From the NCBI GenBank assembly GCA_023953905.1, contig JAMLJA010000003.1, positions 62,001-126,000 on the forward strand: a stretch of 64,000 bases of DNA, written 5' to 3'. Below are positions 16,048 through 25,112 of this stretch, in pieces; positions within the stretch are counted from its first letter, which is position 1; each line of letters opens with the position of its first letter. Both the position numbers and the translations under genes were made by a program. The stretch is from Rhizobiaceae bacterium. Lineage in GTDB: Bacteria; Pseudomonadota; Alphaproteobacteria; Rhizobiales; Rhizobiaceae. The notes under the pieces are model-generated. The model was given only the letters and a program-made list of their open reading frames with translations. It did no database searches and was not told the origin of the DNA.

Positions 16048-17514
16048 ATGTCGCTCAGCACGGCCCTCAACATTGCGCAGTCGGCGCTTCTGGCAACATC
16101 CCGCCAGACCAGCGTCGTCTCGCAGAATGTGACCAGCGCGCAGGATGCAAACTATGCGCGCAGGACCGCCGTCGTCGCCAGCACCGCACCGGGCGCGCGC
16201 GTTGTTCAAATACAGCGCGCCGCCAACGAGATGCTGTTTCGCCAGAACCTCGTGGCGATTTCCGCTCGAGAAGGTCAAAATGCCGTCTACGACGGGATGG
16301 AGCGGCTCGAACTCGCAGTCAACGGGGCCGAGGGCAGTCTATCGCCAACGGCTGCACTGACCGAATTGCAGAAGGCGCTGGACACATACGCGGCCACGCC
16401 GTCAAATCGAAATCTTGCCGAGTCTGCGGTGAACGCCGCCCGCGACGTCGTTCGCTCACTCAACAGCGCGACAGGCGCGATCCAGAAGCTGCGGGCCGAT
16501 GCCGACGCCGAAATTGCCAATGGCGTTTCGACGGTCAACGACCTCCTTGCGCGATTTGAGGAAGCCAACTCGACCATTATCTCCGGCACGCGTGCAGGGC
16601 GGGATGTCACAGCGGCGCTCGACCAGCGCGACGGTATCCTGAAGCAGATATCGGAATACATCCCGATCTCCACCTTCACGCGTGGCGACAATGACATGGT
16701 CATCATGGCCGGGAACGGCTCGACCCTGTTCGAGACGATTCCCCGTCAGGTCTCGTTTGACCCGAAGGCCACCTACACCGCATCTGTGGACGGCAACGCC
16801 GTTTACGTCGATGGCGTGCCTCTGATTGGCGGTGTCGGCGGCAACACCAGCGCCACCGGCAAGCTCGCCGGCCTCATCCAGCTGCGCGACGACGTCACCA
16901 CCACGCTCCAGAGCCAGCTCGACGAAGTTGCGCGAGGATTGATCACCGCATTTGCAGAGAGCGACGCGTCGCCCGTACCCACCCTGCCAGATCAGACCGG
17001 ACTGTTCATCTGGTCTGGCGCGCCAGCGGTTCCCACCGCCGGCACTCTGGTTGAAGGTCTCGCAGGCTCGATCGGCCTCAACCCGGCCATGGACTCCGCG
17101 CTTGGCGGCAATCCCGAGCTGCTGCGCGACGGCGGAGCAAATGGACCGGCCTATAAGGCGAACACCTCCAACAGCGCGTCCTTCTCCGATCAGTTGTCGA
17201 GATATGTCGACCGTCTGGGTCAACCGATGGCGTTCGACGCATCGGCCGGGATCGGCGCGTCGGCGAGCGTGACCGCCTATGCCGCAAATTCGATAGGCTG
17301 GTTTGAGGGCCTTCGCCAGGAAGCATCGAACGCCGCTGAATCCAAGGAAGCGCTCGCCATGCGAACGCAGGAGGCGCTTTCCAACAATACCGGCGTCAAT
17401 GTCGACACGGAGCTTGCCATGCTCCTTGATCTGGAAAATGCCTACGAGGCGTCAGCACGCATACTCAAGGCTGTCGACGAGATGTTGGCGACCCTCATGG
17501 CGGCGGTGGGCTAG
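16048..17514 (+). CDS. flgK: Hook-filament junction protein FlgK (HAP1)
   Basis: A 488-residue junction protein that links hook to filament. The N-terminal helix MSLSTALNIAQSALLATSRQ with the following QNVTSAQDANYARR is a typical FlgK/FlgE-type start. The middle contains DQRDGILKQISEYI. The C-terminal helix has NNTGVNVDTELAMLLDLENA followed by YEASARILKAVDEMLATLM, characteristic of HAP1. It is separated from flgE by 29 bases and from flgL by three, so it is cotranscribed. Confidence 0.94.
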   Translation: MSLSTALNIAQSALLATSRQTSVVSQNVTSAQDANYARRTAVVASTAPGARVVQIQRAANEMLFRQNLVAISAREGQNAVYDGMERLELAVNGAEGSLSPTAALTELQKALDTYAATPSNRNLAESAVNAARDVVRSLNSATGAIQKLRADADAEIANGVSTVNDLLARFEEANSTIISGTRAGRDVTAALDQRDGILKQISEYIPISTFTRGDNDMVIMAGNGSTLFETIPRQVSFDPKATYTASVDGNAVYVDGVPLIGGVGGNTSATGKLAGLIQLRDDVTTTLQSQLDEVARGLITAFAESDASPVPTLPDQTGLFIWSGAPAVPTAGTLVEGLAGSIGLNPAMDSALGGNPELLRDGGANGPAYKANTSNSASFSDQLSRYVDRLGQPMAFDASAGIGASASVTAYAANSIGWFEGLRQEASNAAESKEALAMRTQEALSNNTGVNVDTELAMLLDLENAYEASARILKAVDEMLATLMAAVG

Positions 17515-17517
17515 TCC

Positions 17518-18567
17518 ATGAAGACTTCCTTCGTCTCCACCGCCTCCGTCTCGCAATCGCTGCGCTCTCAACTGATGCGCATGCAGTCGGAGCTGGTGTC
17601 TGCCAACAAGGAATCGCAGACTCTGACGGTTGCCGATCGCGGACTGGCACTCGGTGCCAGAACCACGCAATCCATCTCGCTTTCGCGGGATATGGAGCGG
17701 ATCAATGGAATTATCGATCAGAACGGGCTCATTTCATCGCGATTGACGGCCACGCAGAACGGCTTGGCTCAGATCGAGGAGAAAGCCCAGGCTTTCCTCT
17801 CGACACTGACGGCGGGTCTTGCCGGAGACGCCACCGAAGCCGTCACGCTGGTCGATGCCAAAGGCACCCTCGATACCCTCACCTCGATCATGAACACGAC
17901 GTTCAAAAGCGAGCACATTTTCTCGGGCATCAATACCGACGTCAAACCGCTGAACGACTATACCGGCGCGGGCTCGCCGGCCAAAGCCGCCTTCGACACA
18001 AGCTTCCAGAGCTTTTTTGGGTTTACCCAGTCCGACCCGGCAGCCGCAAACATCACCGCAGCCCAGATGACGACCTTCATGGACAGTGTCGTCGCGCCTC
18101 AGTTTCTGGGCGCTGGATGGGAAGCCAACTGGTCCCAAGCGAGCAACCAGACCATCACAAGCCGCATCTCGCTGAACGAAACAGTCAATACATCCGTCAA
18201 CGCGAATGGCGACGGTGTGCGCAAGCTCGCCATGGCCGCCACGGCCATCTATGAAATGCTCTCCTCGCCAACCATGAGCAATGCCGCCAAGACGGCCGCG
18301 ACCGAAAAGGCCTACACGCTGGTGAGCGAAGCCATCGGCGACATCACGACGACGCGTTCAGGGATCGGTATCGTCGAAGAGCGCGTAACCAAGGCGACGG
18401 CGCGGCTGCAGACGCAGGCCGACCTGTTCGAACTCACCATCGGAAAGATGGAAGGTGTGGACCCTTATGAGGCATCGACGCGCGTGACCACGCTGCTCGA
18501 ACAGATCGAGACATCCTATGCCCTCACCGCCCGCTTGCAGAATCTCAGCCTGACGAAGTTCCTATAG
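17518..18567 (+). CDS. flgL: Hook-filament junction protein FlgL (HAP3)
   Basis: A 349-residue flagellin-related junction protein. The N-terminal half (FVSTASVSQSLRSQLMRMQSE, then LGARTTQSISLSRDMERI) and the C-terminal helix (MEGVDPYEASTRVTTLLEQI, SYALTARLQNLSLTKFL) form the paired D0/D1 helices. The VDPYEAS motif is typical of FlgL. It lies three bases after flgK and 12 before flaF. Confidence 0.93.
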   Translation: MKTSFVSTASVSQSLRSQLMRMQSELVSANKESQTLTVADRGLALGARTTQSISLSRDMERINGIIDQNGLISSRLTATQNGLAQIEEKAQAFLSTLTAGLAGDATEAVTLVDAKGTLDTLTSIMNTTFKSEHIFSGINTDVKPLNDYTGAGSPAKAAFDTSFQSFFGFTQSDPAAANITAAQMTTFMDSVVAPQFLGAGWEANWSQASNQTITSRISLNETVNTSVNANGDGVRKLAMAATAIYEMLSSPTMSNAAKTAATEKAYTLVSEAIGDITTTRSGIGIVEERVTKATARLQTQADLFELTIGKMEGVDPYEASTRVTTLLEQIETSYALTARLQNLSLTKFL

Positions 18568-18579
18568 AGGCGATCACTC

Positions 18580-18927
18580 ATGTATCAGTTTTCCTACGCC
18601 GATGTTCAGACCGACTCGATAGCCGACGCCCGGGATCGCGAGCGTCAATTGCTGACGCGCTCGATCGAAATGCTGTGCGAAGCGCGCGATGCAGGCGCGG
18701 ACTCGATGCAGGCGATCGAAGCCATCCACTTCACGAACCGCGTGTGGACGTCACTGATCGAGGATCTGGGCAGCCCCGAGAACGCACTGCCGAAGGAGCT
18801 TCGGGCAAATCTCATCTCGATAGGACTTTGGCTGATGCGCGAATCCGAGGATTTGCGTCAGGGGCGCTCGGACAACTTTGACGGTCTGATCGAGGTCACA
18901 GAGATCATTCGCGATGGCATCCAATGA
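18580..18927 (+). CDS. flaF: Flagellin biosynthesis regulator FlaF
   Basis: A 115-residue cytoplasmic alpha-helical protein found in alphaproteobacteria. It begins MYQFSYADVQTDSIADARDRERQLL and ends GLIEVTEIIRDGIQ; the stretch TSLIEDLGSPENALPKELRANLISIGLW is the conserved core. In Caulobacter and Brucella FlaF is needed for, or modulates, flagellin synthesis in opposition to FlbT. Its last codons overlap the flbT start (ATGA), so the two are made together. Confidence 0.92.
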   Translation: MYQFSYADVQTDSIADARDRERQLLTRSIEMLCEARDAGADSMQAIEAIHFTNRVWTSLIEDLGSPENALPKELRANLISIGLWLMRESEDLRQGRSDNFDGLIEVTEIIRDGIQ

Positions 18928-19379
18928 AGAGCGCATTCAAGATATCGCTGAAACCCGGTGAAAAGGTCTACATCAACGGAGCGGTAGTGCGTGTTGAACG
19001 CAAAACCACGCTGGAATTCCTGAACGATGTAAACTTTCTGCTGGAAAGCCATGTGATGCAGGTCGATGACGCGAACACACCTCTGCGTCAGCTGTACTTC
19101 ATCGCCCAGATCATGTTGATGAACCCGTCGGGAGCCGACGAGGCGCGCGAAATGTTCCGCCACTCGCTGTCCATGCTGCTTGCCGGTTTCGAGAACCCGG
19201 AGATCTGCGCCAGTCTGAAGCAGATCGACCGCCTTGTCTGGGAAGGCCAGACTTATGAGGCACTTCGCGCCATTCGGTCACTGTTTCCGGCAGAAGCAGC
19301 GATCATCGCCGAAGCGCCGTCCACTTTCGATGCCGGAAACACGATGTCCCGGCCCCGAGCACTAGCCGTAGGAGAATGA
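18924..19379 (+). CDS. flbT: Flagellin mRNA regulator FlbT
   Basis: A 151-residue post-transcriptional regulator. In Caulobacter, FlbT acts on the 5' untranslated region of flagellin mRNA; in Brucella it promotes flagellin production. The N-terminal part, FKISLKPGEKVYINGAVVRVERK, is the signature, followed by LLESHVMQVDDANTPLRQLYFIAQIMLMNP. The C-terminal tail (SRPRALAVGE) is short and variable. The repeated hairpin leaders before flagellin genes 1-3 in this window are the likely targets. It is coupled to flaF and one base from flgD. Confidence 0.93.
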   Translation: MKSAFKISLKPGEKVYINGAVVRVERKTTLEFLNDVNFLLESHVMQVDDANTPLRQLYFIAQIMLMNPSGADEAREMFRHSLSMLLAGFENPEICASLKQIDRLVWEGQTYEALRAIRSLFPAEAAIIAEAPSTFDAGNTMSRPRALAVGE

Positions 19380-19380
19380 C

Positions 19381-19776
19381 ATGCCGATTTCCTTCGATAC
19401 GACATTGCCGGTCGGCTACACTCCGCCCACGAACGCCTCCAAGAGTTCGGTAGACTATCAGAGTTTTCTGAAGCTCCTGATCGCCCAGATGAAGAATCAG
19501 GACCCGACCTCTCCGATGGAGTCCACGGAATACGTGGCGCAGATCGCCGCCTTCTCGCAGGTCGAGCAGTCCGTGCAGATGAACCAGAAGCTCGACCAGA
19601 TGCTCCAGGGCTCATCCCTGTCCCAGGCTGCATCGCTGATCGGCCACACGGTCACATCCGAGGACGGCAAGCAGACCGGTGTCGTCAAGGAGGTGAAGCT
19701 GGCATCGAGCGGATTGATTGCCGTGACAGAGAGCGGAACCGAGATTCCTGTCACGTCGGGCGTCAAGGTCAGCTAG
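19381..19776 (+). CDS. flgD: Hook assembly scaffold protein FlgD (short form)
   Basis: A 131-residue hook-capping protein. The N-terminal FlgD signature is complete: SSVDYQSFLKLLIAQMKNQDP, TSPMESTEYVAQIAAFSQVEQ and MNQKLDQML. After that only a small beta segment follows (LIGHTVTSEDGKQTG to the end), so the Ig-like domain present in the 230-residue enterobacterial protein is absent. The short form is usual in rhizobia. It follows flbT directly and closes the flgE run; fliQ starts 35 bases later. Confidence 0.92.
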   Translation: MPISFDTTLPVGYTPPTNASKSSVDYQSFLKLLIAQMKNQDPTSPMESTEYVAQIAAFSQVEQSVQMNQKLDQMLQGSSLSQAASLIGHTVTSEDGKQTGVVKEVKLASSGLIAVTESGTEIPVTSGVKVS

Positions 19777-19811
19777 AATAGCTCTTCGTCTGACCGGAAC
19801 GGTGTGAGGCC

Positions 19812-20078
19812 ATGAACGAGGCCGATGCGCTCGACATTGTGCAATATGCAATCTGGACGGTGCTGGTTGCTGCCGGTCCTGCCGTCGCCGTCGCCATGAT
19901 TGTCGGCATAGGTATTGCTCTGGTTCAGGCGCTCACCCAGGTTCAGGAAATCACCCTCACTTTCGTTCCCAAGATCGTCGCGATCCTGATCGTGATCGCG
20001 TTTACGGGCTCCTATATCGGGGGTCAGCTTGGCGCCTTCTCCAACGTCATCTTCCAGCGGATTGAAAACGGCTTCTAG
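19812..20078 (+). CDS. fliQ: Flagellar export gate protein FliQ
   Basis: An 88-residue protein with two transmembrane helices (about 13-38 and 52-75), part of the FliPQR export gate. The conserved sequence VGIGIALVQALTQVQEITLTFVPKI is visible between and within the helices. It has a GTGAGGCC ribosome site. It is separated from flhA by 94 bases containing a promoter-like box. Confidence 0.95.
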   Translation: MNEADALDIVQYAIWTVLVAAGPAVAVAMIVGIGIALVQALTQVQEITLTFVPKIVAILIVIAFTGSYIGGQLGAFSNVIFQRIENGF

Positions 20079-20104
20079 AGCGAACGGCGCCGTCTCCGCT
20101 CACC

Positions 20105-20132
20105 CTCGCACAAGCTTCGCGGTCTAGCTTCG
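20105..20132 (+). promoter_or_regulatory. Candidate Rem/FtcR-type promoter box upstream of flhA
   Basis: CTCGCACAAGCTTCGC (20105-20120) is identical to the box before fliF, and CTAG (20124-20127) then CTT follow at the same spacing. It lies in the 94-base gap between fliQ and flhA, suggesting that flhA-fliR and the genes after them have their own promoter although they lie downstream of fliQ. Confidence 0.6.
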
Positions 20133-20172
20133 TAGCGGCAGCATTACGGTGCGCCGCACGGAGCTTTTGTGA

Positions 20173-22263
20173 ATGGCACTGACCGAGACGATCGCCGGCA
20201 AGAAGGCGCCGCCAAAGAACGCCCGAGACATCTTCTTCGCCATGGGCATCATCGTCATCCTGGCGGTGCTGTTCCTACCTATCCCGGCATTCCTGATCGA
20301 TCTCGGCCTTGCCTTTTCGATTGCACTGTCTGTGCTGATCCTCATGGTCGCATTGTGGATTCAGCGCCCGCTCGACTTTTCGGCGTTTCCGACCGTTCTT
20401 CTGATCGCCACCATGCTGCGACTGTCGCTCAACATCGCGACCACGCGCATGATCCTGTCTCATGGCGATCAGGGTACGCATGCCGCGGGCTTTGTCATCA
20501 GCGGATTTTCCAAGCTGGTAATGAGCGGCGATTTCGTGATCGGTCTGATCGTCTTCGTCATCCTGATCATCGTCAACTTCATCGTCATCACCAAGGGCGC
20601 GACGCGTATCGCGGAAGTTGGCGCGCGCTTCACGCTGGACGCCATACCCGGCAAGCAGATGTCTATCGACGCGGATCTCTCGGCGGGCATGATCGACGAC
20701 AAGACCGCGCAACTGCGTCGACGTGAACTCGAAGAAGAAAGCTCCTTCTTCGGGTCGATGGACGGTGCTTCGAAATTCGTGCGCGGCGATGCCATCGCCG
20801 GTCTCATCGTCACAGCCATCAACATCATTGGCGGCATCATCATCGGCTATTTCCGCCATGACATGGATCTTGGCAGCGCCGCCGATGTGTTCGTGAAACT
20901 TTCCGTTGGCGACGGCCTCGTCACACAGATTCCGGCTCTTATCGTCTCGCTTGCCGCTGGCCTGCTCGTATCGAAAGGTGGCACACGCGGGTCGACCAAC
21001 CAGGCGGTCTTTGGACAGCTCGGTGCGCATCCGCGAGCGCTTTATGTCGCCTCGGCACTGCTCGTTCTACTTGGCTTGATGCCCGGTCTTCCGATGCTGC
21101 CGTTCTCCTTTCTCGCCTGCGCGATGGCCGCGGTCGCCTACATCGTTCCCATGCAAAACCGGCGCCGCATCGCCGAGGATGAAGCCGAGGCGCAACAGCA
21201 GGAACTGACGAAGCAGGAAGAGGAGCGCGACTCCGTCAAGGAGTCGCTCAAGACCGCCGAGATCGAGCTTCTGATCGGCAAGCAACTGTCGACAAAGCTC
21301 CTCGCATCGCATCAGGAACTTGCCTTCCGCATGGCCAAGATGCGCAAGAAGTTTGCGCAGCAATATGGCTTTGTCGTACCCGAGGTGCGCGTCACCGACG
21401 ACTATACGATCCCCGCGAAGAGCTACCAGATCAAGATCCACGGCACGGTTGTTGCCGAACATCAGCTGCGCGTCGGCGAGATCATGGTGCTGCTAGGCCA
21501 TCGCGACCTTCCCGATATCCCTGGCGAGGAAGTGCGCGAACCGGCGTTTGGCATGCGCGCCTATTCGGTGCCCGAAATGTTTGCCGAAGATCTCAAGCGC
21601 GAACAGCTCGCTTTCGCCGACAACATGTCGGTCCTGCTCACGCATCTCTCGGAGGTCATTCGCAACAACCTGCCCCAGCTTCTGTCCTACAAGGACATGA
21701 AGGCGCTCATCGAAAGGCAGGATCCCGAATATCGCAAGCTGGCCGACGAAATCTGAACATCACACATCACCTATCCCGGCTTGCAGGCGGTGCTCAAGCT
21801 GCTGCTTGCCGAGCGCATCTCGATCCGCAACCTGCACCTGATCATCGAGGCCATCGCGGAGATCGCACCGCATGTGCGCCGTACCGAACAGATCGTCGAG
21901 CATGTTCGAATCCGCATGGCACAGCAGATATGCGGCGATCTCTCCGAAAACGGGGTGCTCAAGGTTCTGCGTCTTGGAAACCGCTGGGATCTGGCTTTCC
22001 ACCAAAGCCTGAAGCGCGACGCCAAGGGTGAGATCCGCGAGTTCGACATCGACCCGCGCCAGCTGGAGGAATTCGGGCAGGAAGCCACCAAGGCGATCCA
22101 GAAACACCTGGACGCTGGCGAGCGTTTCGTCATCGTCACCGCACCGGATGCCCGGCCCTATGTTCGCATGATCATCGAGCGGCTGTTCTCGACCCTGCCG
22201 GTTCTCTCGCATGTTGAAATCGCCAAGGGCACCGAACTGCGCGTACTCGGCACTGTGTCGTGA
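20173..22263 (+). pseudogene. flhA: Flagellar export protein FlhA, interrupted by in-frame TGA at codon 528
   Basis: FlhA is the export-gate ring protein. Residues 1-527 show the N-terminal membrane domain (about 20-310, with [14 protein letters not shown] and [20 protein letters not shown]) and the first part of the cytoplasmic domain. TGA at 21754-21756 then interrupts the same frame, which continues uninterrupted for 168 codons with the rest of the FlhA C-terminal domain ([47 protein letters not shown]) to TGA 22261-22263. Total length, 696 codons, is normal, and the true end overlaps fliR. This is either a fresh nonsense mutation, a sequencing error, or a readthrough site. Confidence 0.85.
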
Positions 22264-23018
22264 CACCGTTTGCGGAAACGGTCGTCATTGCGGCCTTTCT
22301 CGCCTTCTGCCGCATAGGCGGCTGTTTCATGATCATGCCTGGGCTCTCCAGCGCGCGCGTGCCGTTGCAGATCCGGCTTTTCCTTGCGCTTGCAATCAGT
22401 GCAGCGCTGGTCGTCAATCTGTGGGATCAGATCGTTCCCTTCGTTGATCGCCGTCCTGCCATTCTCGTGCCCATGATCGCCTCGGAACTGCTGATTGGCG
22501 GGCTCATCGGCCTGCTGGCACGATTTTACATGCTGGCTCTGCAGTTCATGGGATCGGCGATTGCCATGATGGTCGGCTATGGCGGAATGAGTGGATCCGG
22601 CATCGAGAGCGGCGAACCGGAACCCGCTCTCGGGGCAATGATTTCGTTTTCCGCGCTGATGCTGCTGTTCGTCTTCAACTTCCACCACGAGATCGTGCGC
22701 GCTCTGGTCGAATCCTACACGGTCGCGCCGATCAATCTCGCCTTCAAGCCGCAAGCGGCGCTCGTCGATCTCACCGACACGCTCTCGGAATCCTTCTTCA
22801 TCATGCTGCGCATCGGCAGTCCGTTCATTGCCTATGCGCTCCTCGTCAACCTGACGATCGGCTTCATCAACAAGCTCACGCCTCAGATACCGGTCTACTT
22901 CATCTCGCTTCCTTTTGTCGTCGCAGGCGGCTTGTTCATCCTCTACTTCGCGGTCGCCACGATGCTGAGCCTGATCGTCGATGGCTTTCTCCCGACAACG
23001 ATTGGACGCGCGCTATGA
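22260..23018 (+). CDS. fliR: Flagellar export gate protein FliR
   Basis: A 252-residue membrane protein of the export gate. It starts at GTG overlapping the true flhA stop (GTGA). Visible motifs are [23 protein letters not shown] near the N-terminus, [34 protein letters not shown], and the C-terminal [23 protein letters not shown]. Six or so hydrophobic helices are evident. Its coupling to the segment after the TGA of flhA shows that the operon evolved with a full-length flhA. Confidence 0.94.
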   Translation: MTPFAETVVIAAFLAFCRIGGCFMIMPGLSSARVPLQIRLFLALAISAALVVNLWDQIVPFVDRRPAILVPMIASELLIGGLIGLLARFYMLALQFMGSAIAMMVGYGGMSGSGIESGEPEPALGAMISFSALMLLFVFNFHHEIVRALVESYTVAPINLAFKPQAALVDLTDTLSESFFIMLRIGSPFIAYALLVNLTIGFINKLTPQIPVYFISLPFVVAGGLFILYFAVATMLSLIVDGFLPTTIGRAL

Positions 23019-23401
23019 CGGACAGGGTCAAGCGACTGAAGAAACTGCTAGCGGTCCAGCAGCAGTTAAAGTCGCTTCACGAGACCCGCCGGGCCGGGCA
23101 TCTGGCATCCGCATCCGCCGCCGCGCGCGACGCGGCGGAAATCGCCAGCCGCATGGAAGGCGACTCGTCGCTTGTCTCTCTGTTCCCCGATATTTACAGC
23201 CGCGCGATCGAGAATGCGCGAACGCGCGAGCGTGAAAGCAATGAGTTGGCCGCCCGAGAACTGCAGGAGGTCGCGAAGGCGTCCGCGCGCACCAACCTTG
23301 TCGGGCGAAACTACCGCGAGGCGCAGCGGCAGGACGAGCGCGAGAGAAGCGACCGCGAACGACTTGAAGCCATTGCCATCGCCCGCGCCAAGGGCGGGTA
23401 A
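23015..23401 (+). CDS. FliJ-like small coiled-coil flagellar protein (putative)
   Basis: A 128-residue charged protein, nearly all helical, rich in Arg, Glu and Ala, with KKLLAVQQQLKSLHETRRAGHLA at the start and a long Arg/Glu coiled coil (about 70-125). No membrane segment or signal is present. Size, coiled-coil nature and position in an export-gene operon resemble FliJ, the coiled-coil export factor that works with FliI and FlhA. No firm sequence motif confirms this. It overlaps the fliR stop by four bases, so it is part of the flagellar operon. Confidence 0.5.
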   Translation: MTDRVKRLKKLLAVQQQLKSLHETRRAGHLASASAAARDAAEIASRMEGDSSLVSLFPDIYSRAIENARTRERESNELAARELQEVAKASARTNLVGRNYREAQRQDERERSDRERLEAIAIARAKGG

Positions 23402-23458
23402 GGTTGCCACAAGCTTGTCAGGCGATAGTCGCGACAGCACAACAGGAACCTTGTTGAC

Positions 23459-24025
23459 TTGGCTATATCCCCTCCCAGCGACATCGTGTTCGACGTGGCG
23501 CGCGCGGCAGAGCCAGAAGCCGTTGCCAATGCGCGCAGCGCACTGGCGCAACGTACGCAGAACTCGCTTGCCGTCGCATTCGACGCCGGGACAGAGGCTG
23601 CCCCTCCACCGTCAGGCAATATCCTGTCGCGGCAGGCCACCCCAGGATCCGTGGCCGACGCCTCCAGAAAGTTTGAGGCGATGGTGTTGCAGACCTTTAT
23701 TTCGGCAATGATGCCGAAGAACACCGAAGGCACCTATGGACAGGGCATGGCCGGCGACATGTGGAAGTCAATGATGGCCGAGAAACTGGCCGATACGGTA
23801 GCCGAAGGCGGCGGTATCGGCATCGCTGACAGACTGCTCAAGGACTTCGAGATGAAGGGCGACAACAAGGTTCCCATCGCCGGCGTTACGCCCGAATCCA
23901 GTCTTGTCGAAGGAAACAAGCCGGCAATGATTGCAACCGCCTTTGTCGACCTGATCGAGAAGCAGCTTGCCCGTGAAATCGGCGTCGAGGCGATTTCAGG
24001 CGCAGGCGCGCCGCGCCAGAAATAG
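23459..24025 (+). CDS. flgJ: FlgJ-type rod-binding protein (no muramidase domain)
   Basis: A 188-residue protein whose centre (about 60-125) is the rod-binding domain: SRKFEAMVLQTFISAMMPKNTEG, TYGQGMAGDMWKSMMAEKLADTVAEGGGIGIADRL. Only the N-terminal FlgJ domain is present; the muramidase half found in enterobacteria is missing, as is usual in rhizobia, so a separate enzyme must open the peptidoglycan for the rod. The first 55 residues are low complexity. No ATG precedes the domain; TTG at 23459 with an AGGAACC site upstream is the best start, and a GTG at 23486 is an alternative. Confidence 0.8.
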   Translation: MAISPPSDIVFDVARAAEPEAVANARSALAQRTQNSLAVAFDAGTEAAPPPSGNILSRQATPGSVADASRKFEAMVLQTFISAMMPKNTEGTYGQGMAGDMWKSMMAEKLADTVAEGGGIGIADRLLKDFEMKGDNKVPIAGVTPESSLVEGNKPAMIATAFVDLIEKQLAREIGVEAISGAGAPRQK

Positions 24026-24039
24026 ACGGAACCCAGGTG

Positions 24040-24447
24040 ATGGAATACTCCCCCTACTCTTCCCAGCTTACCGTAAGGCCGTCAGCGCCCGAGGTTGGAA
24101 CCATGCGTCCGTCGAGCCTCATGGCCATTATCGGCCGAATTGAGGAGGCCATTGACGAAGAGACGGCGGCGATCCACACCGACCTCAATTTTGATCTCAA
24201 GGCTTCCAATGCGCGCAAAAGCCGCCACCTCTACGAACTCACGCGCGCCATGAAAGGCATGAGCCCGCGTGATCTTGGAGACGAACACCGCGGCGGAATG
24301 CTGCGCCTGCGCAAGAAGCTCGAACGCAATGAGATCGTGATCAAGGCACATCTCGACGCGGTCGGCGAAGTCGCTTCGCTCATTCAGACTGCAATCCAGC
24401 ATGCGGAGACGGATGGCACCTATTCGTCCAGCGAATTCGGTCGCTGA
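24040..24447 (+). CDS. FlgN-like flagellar chaperone (putative)
   Basis: A 135-residue soluble helical protein. From residue 20 it has MAIIGRIEEAIDEETAAIHTDL, ASNARKSRHLYELTRAMKGM and GGMLRLRKKLERNEIVIKAHLDAV, a pattern of two long helices with a Lys/Arg-rich hinge and a conserved Asn that recalls FlgN, the chaperone for FlgK and FlgL. The match is by pattern only. GTG 24037 is an alternative start one codon earlier. It lies 14 bases after flgJ and three bases before the next gene, so all three are cotranscribed. Confidence 0.5.
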   Translation: MEYSPYSSQLTVRPSAPEVGTMRPSSLMAIIGRIEEAIDEETAAIHTDLNFDLKASNARKSRHLYELTRAMKGMSPRDLGDEHRGGMLRLRKKLERNEIVIKAHLDAVGEVASLIQTAIQHAETDGTYSSSEFGR

Positions 24448-24450
24448 TCG

Positions 24451-24987
24451 ATGATCAAGTTTATCGTAGCCGCGATATGGATATGCGCTGCGACACTAGG
24501 CGCTGCAGTCTATTCGTTCCAGTTGACCAGCCCGGCGACTGAGGTTGAGACGCCGCAGCCGCTGCTGGGCGGGCTCGACTATGTCAAAACCGACGTCATC
24601 GCCGTTCCGGTGCTGCGGCACGCTTCGGTCACGGGCTATTTCCTGACCCAACTCGTCTATACGGTCGATCCGCAGATCATGTCCAAACTCTCGGTGCCGG
24701 CCGAAAGCATGATTGTCGATCAGGTCTATTCCTACCTTTTCGGCAGCCCCGAGATCGATTTCACGCAGACGCGCAATCTCGATCTTGACACGTTCCGGGC
24801 AAATATTCGCGAAGCGGTGAACGCCCATGTCGGCGAAAAGCTGATCCACGACGTGATGATCGAGCAGATCGAATTCATGAGCAAGGACGAGATTCGCGAC
24901 AATGCGCTGCGCAGACGCTCAACGGCGATGAAGACGCCTCATTTCGGGGCCGAAGGTGCATCGGACAAAAAGAGCTCCGGACACTGA
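24451..24987 (+). CDS. Membrane-anchored protein of the flagellar operon, FliL-like
   Basis: A 178-residue protein with one N-terminal membrane helix (about 4-24) and a periplasmic domain. Notable segments are VPVLRHASVTGYFLTQLVYTVD, DQVYSYLFGSPEIDFT and EKLIHDVMIEQIEFMSKDEIRDN. The layout (membrane anchor, strand-rich domain, terminal helix, final strand) is like FliL, but sequence similarity to the fliL at 529 is not visible. It ends the flagellar cluster. Function is unknown; a stator-associated role is a guess from topology and position. Confidence 0.45.
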   Translation: MIKFIVAAIWICAATLGAAVYSFQLTSPATEVETPQPLLGGLDYVKTDVIAVPVLRHASVTGYFLTQLVYTVDPQIMSKLSVPAESMIVDQVYSYLFGSPEIDFTQTRNLDLDTFRANIREAVNAHVGEKLIHDVMIEQIEFMSKDEIRDNALRRRSTAMKTPHFGAEGASDKKSSGH

Positions 24988-25112
24988 TCATCAACAGGCG
25001 GCGCCCCGCCTGGCGTTGAGGATCGTGCGCAGCCGCTCTATGTTCACAGCAATCCGGTCGGGATGCCTGTCAATCGCTCTCTGGCCGAACTCAAACTCCA
25101 GCCAAGAGGCCC

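Noticed and set aside
21754..21800. Selenocysteine insertion at the flhA TGA
   Set aside because: No GGU-loop hairpin typical of a bacterial SECIS element is seen just after the TGA, and FlhA is not a redox enzyme.
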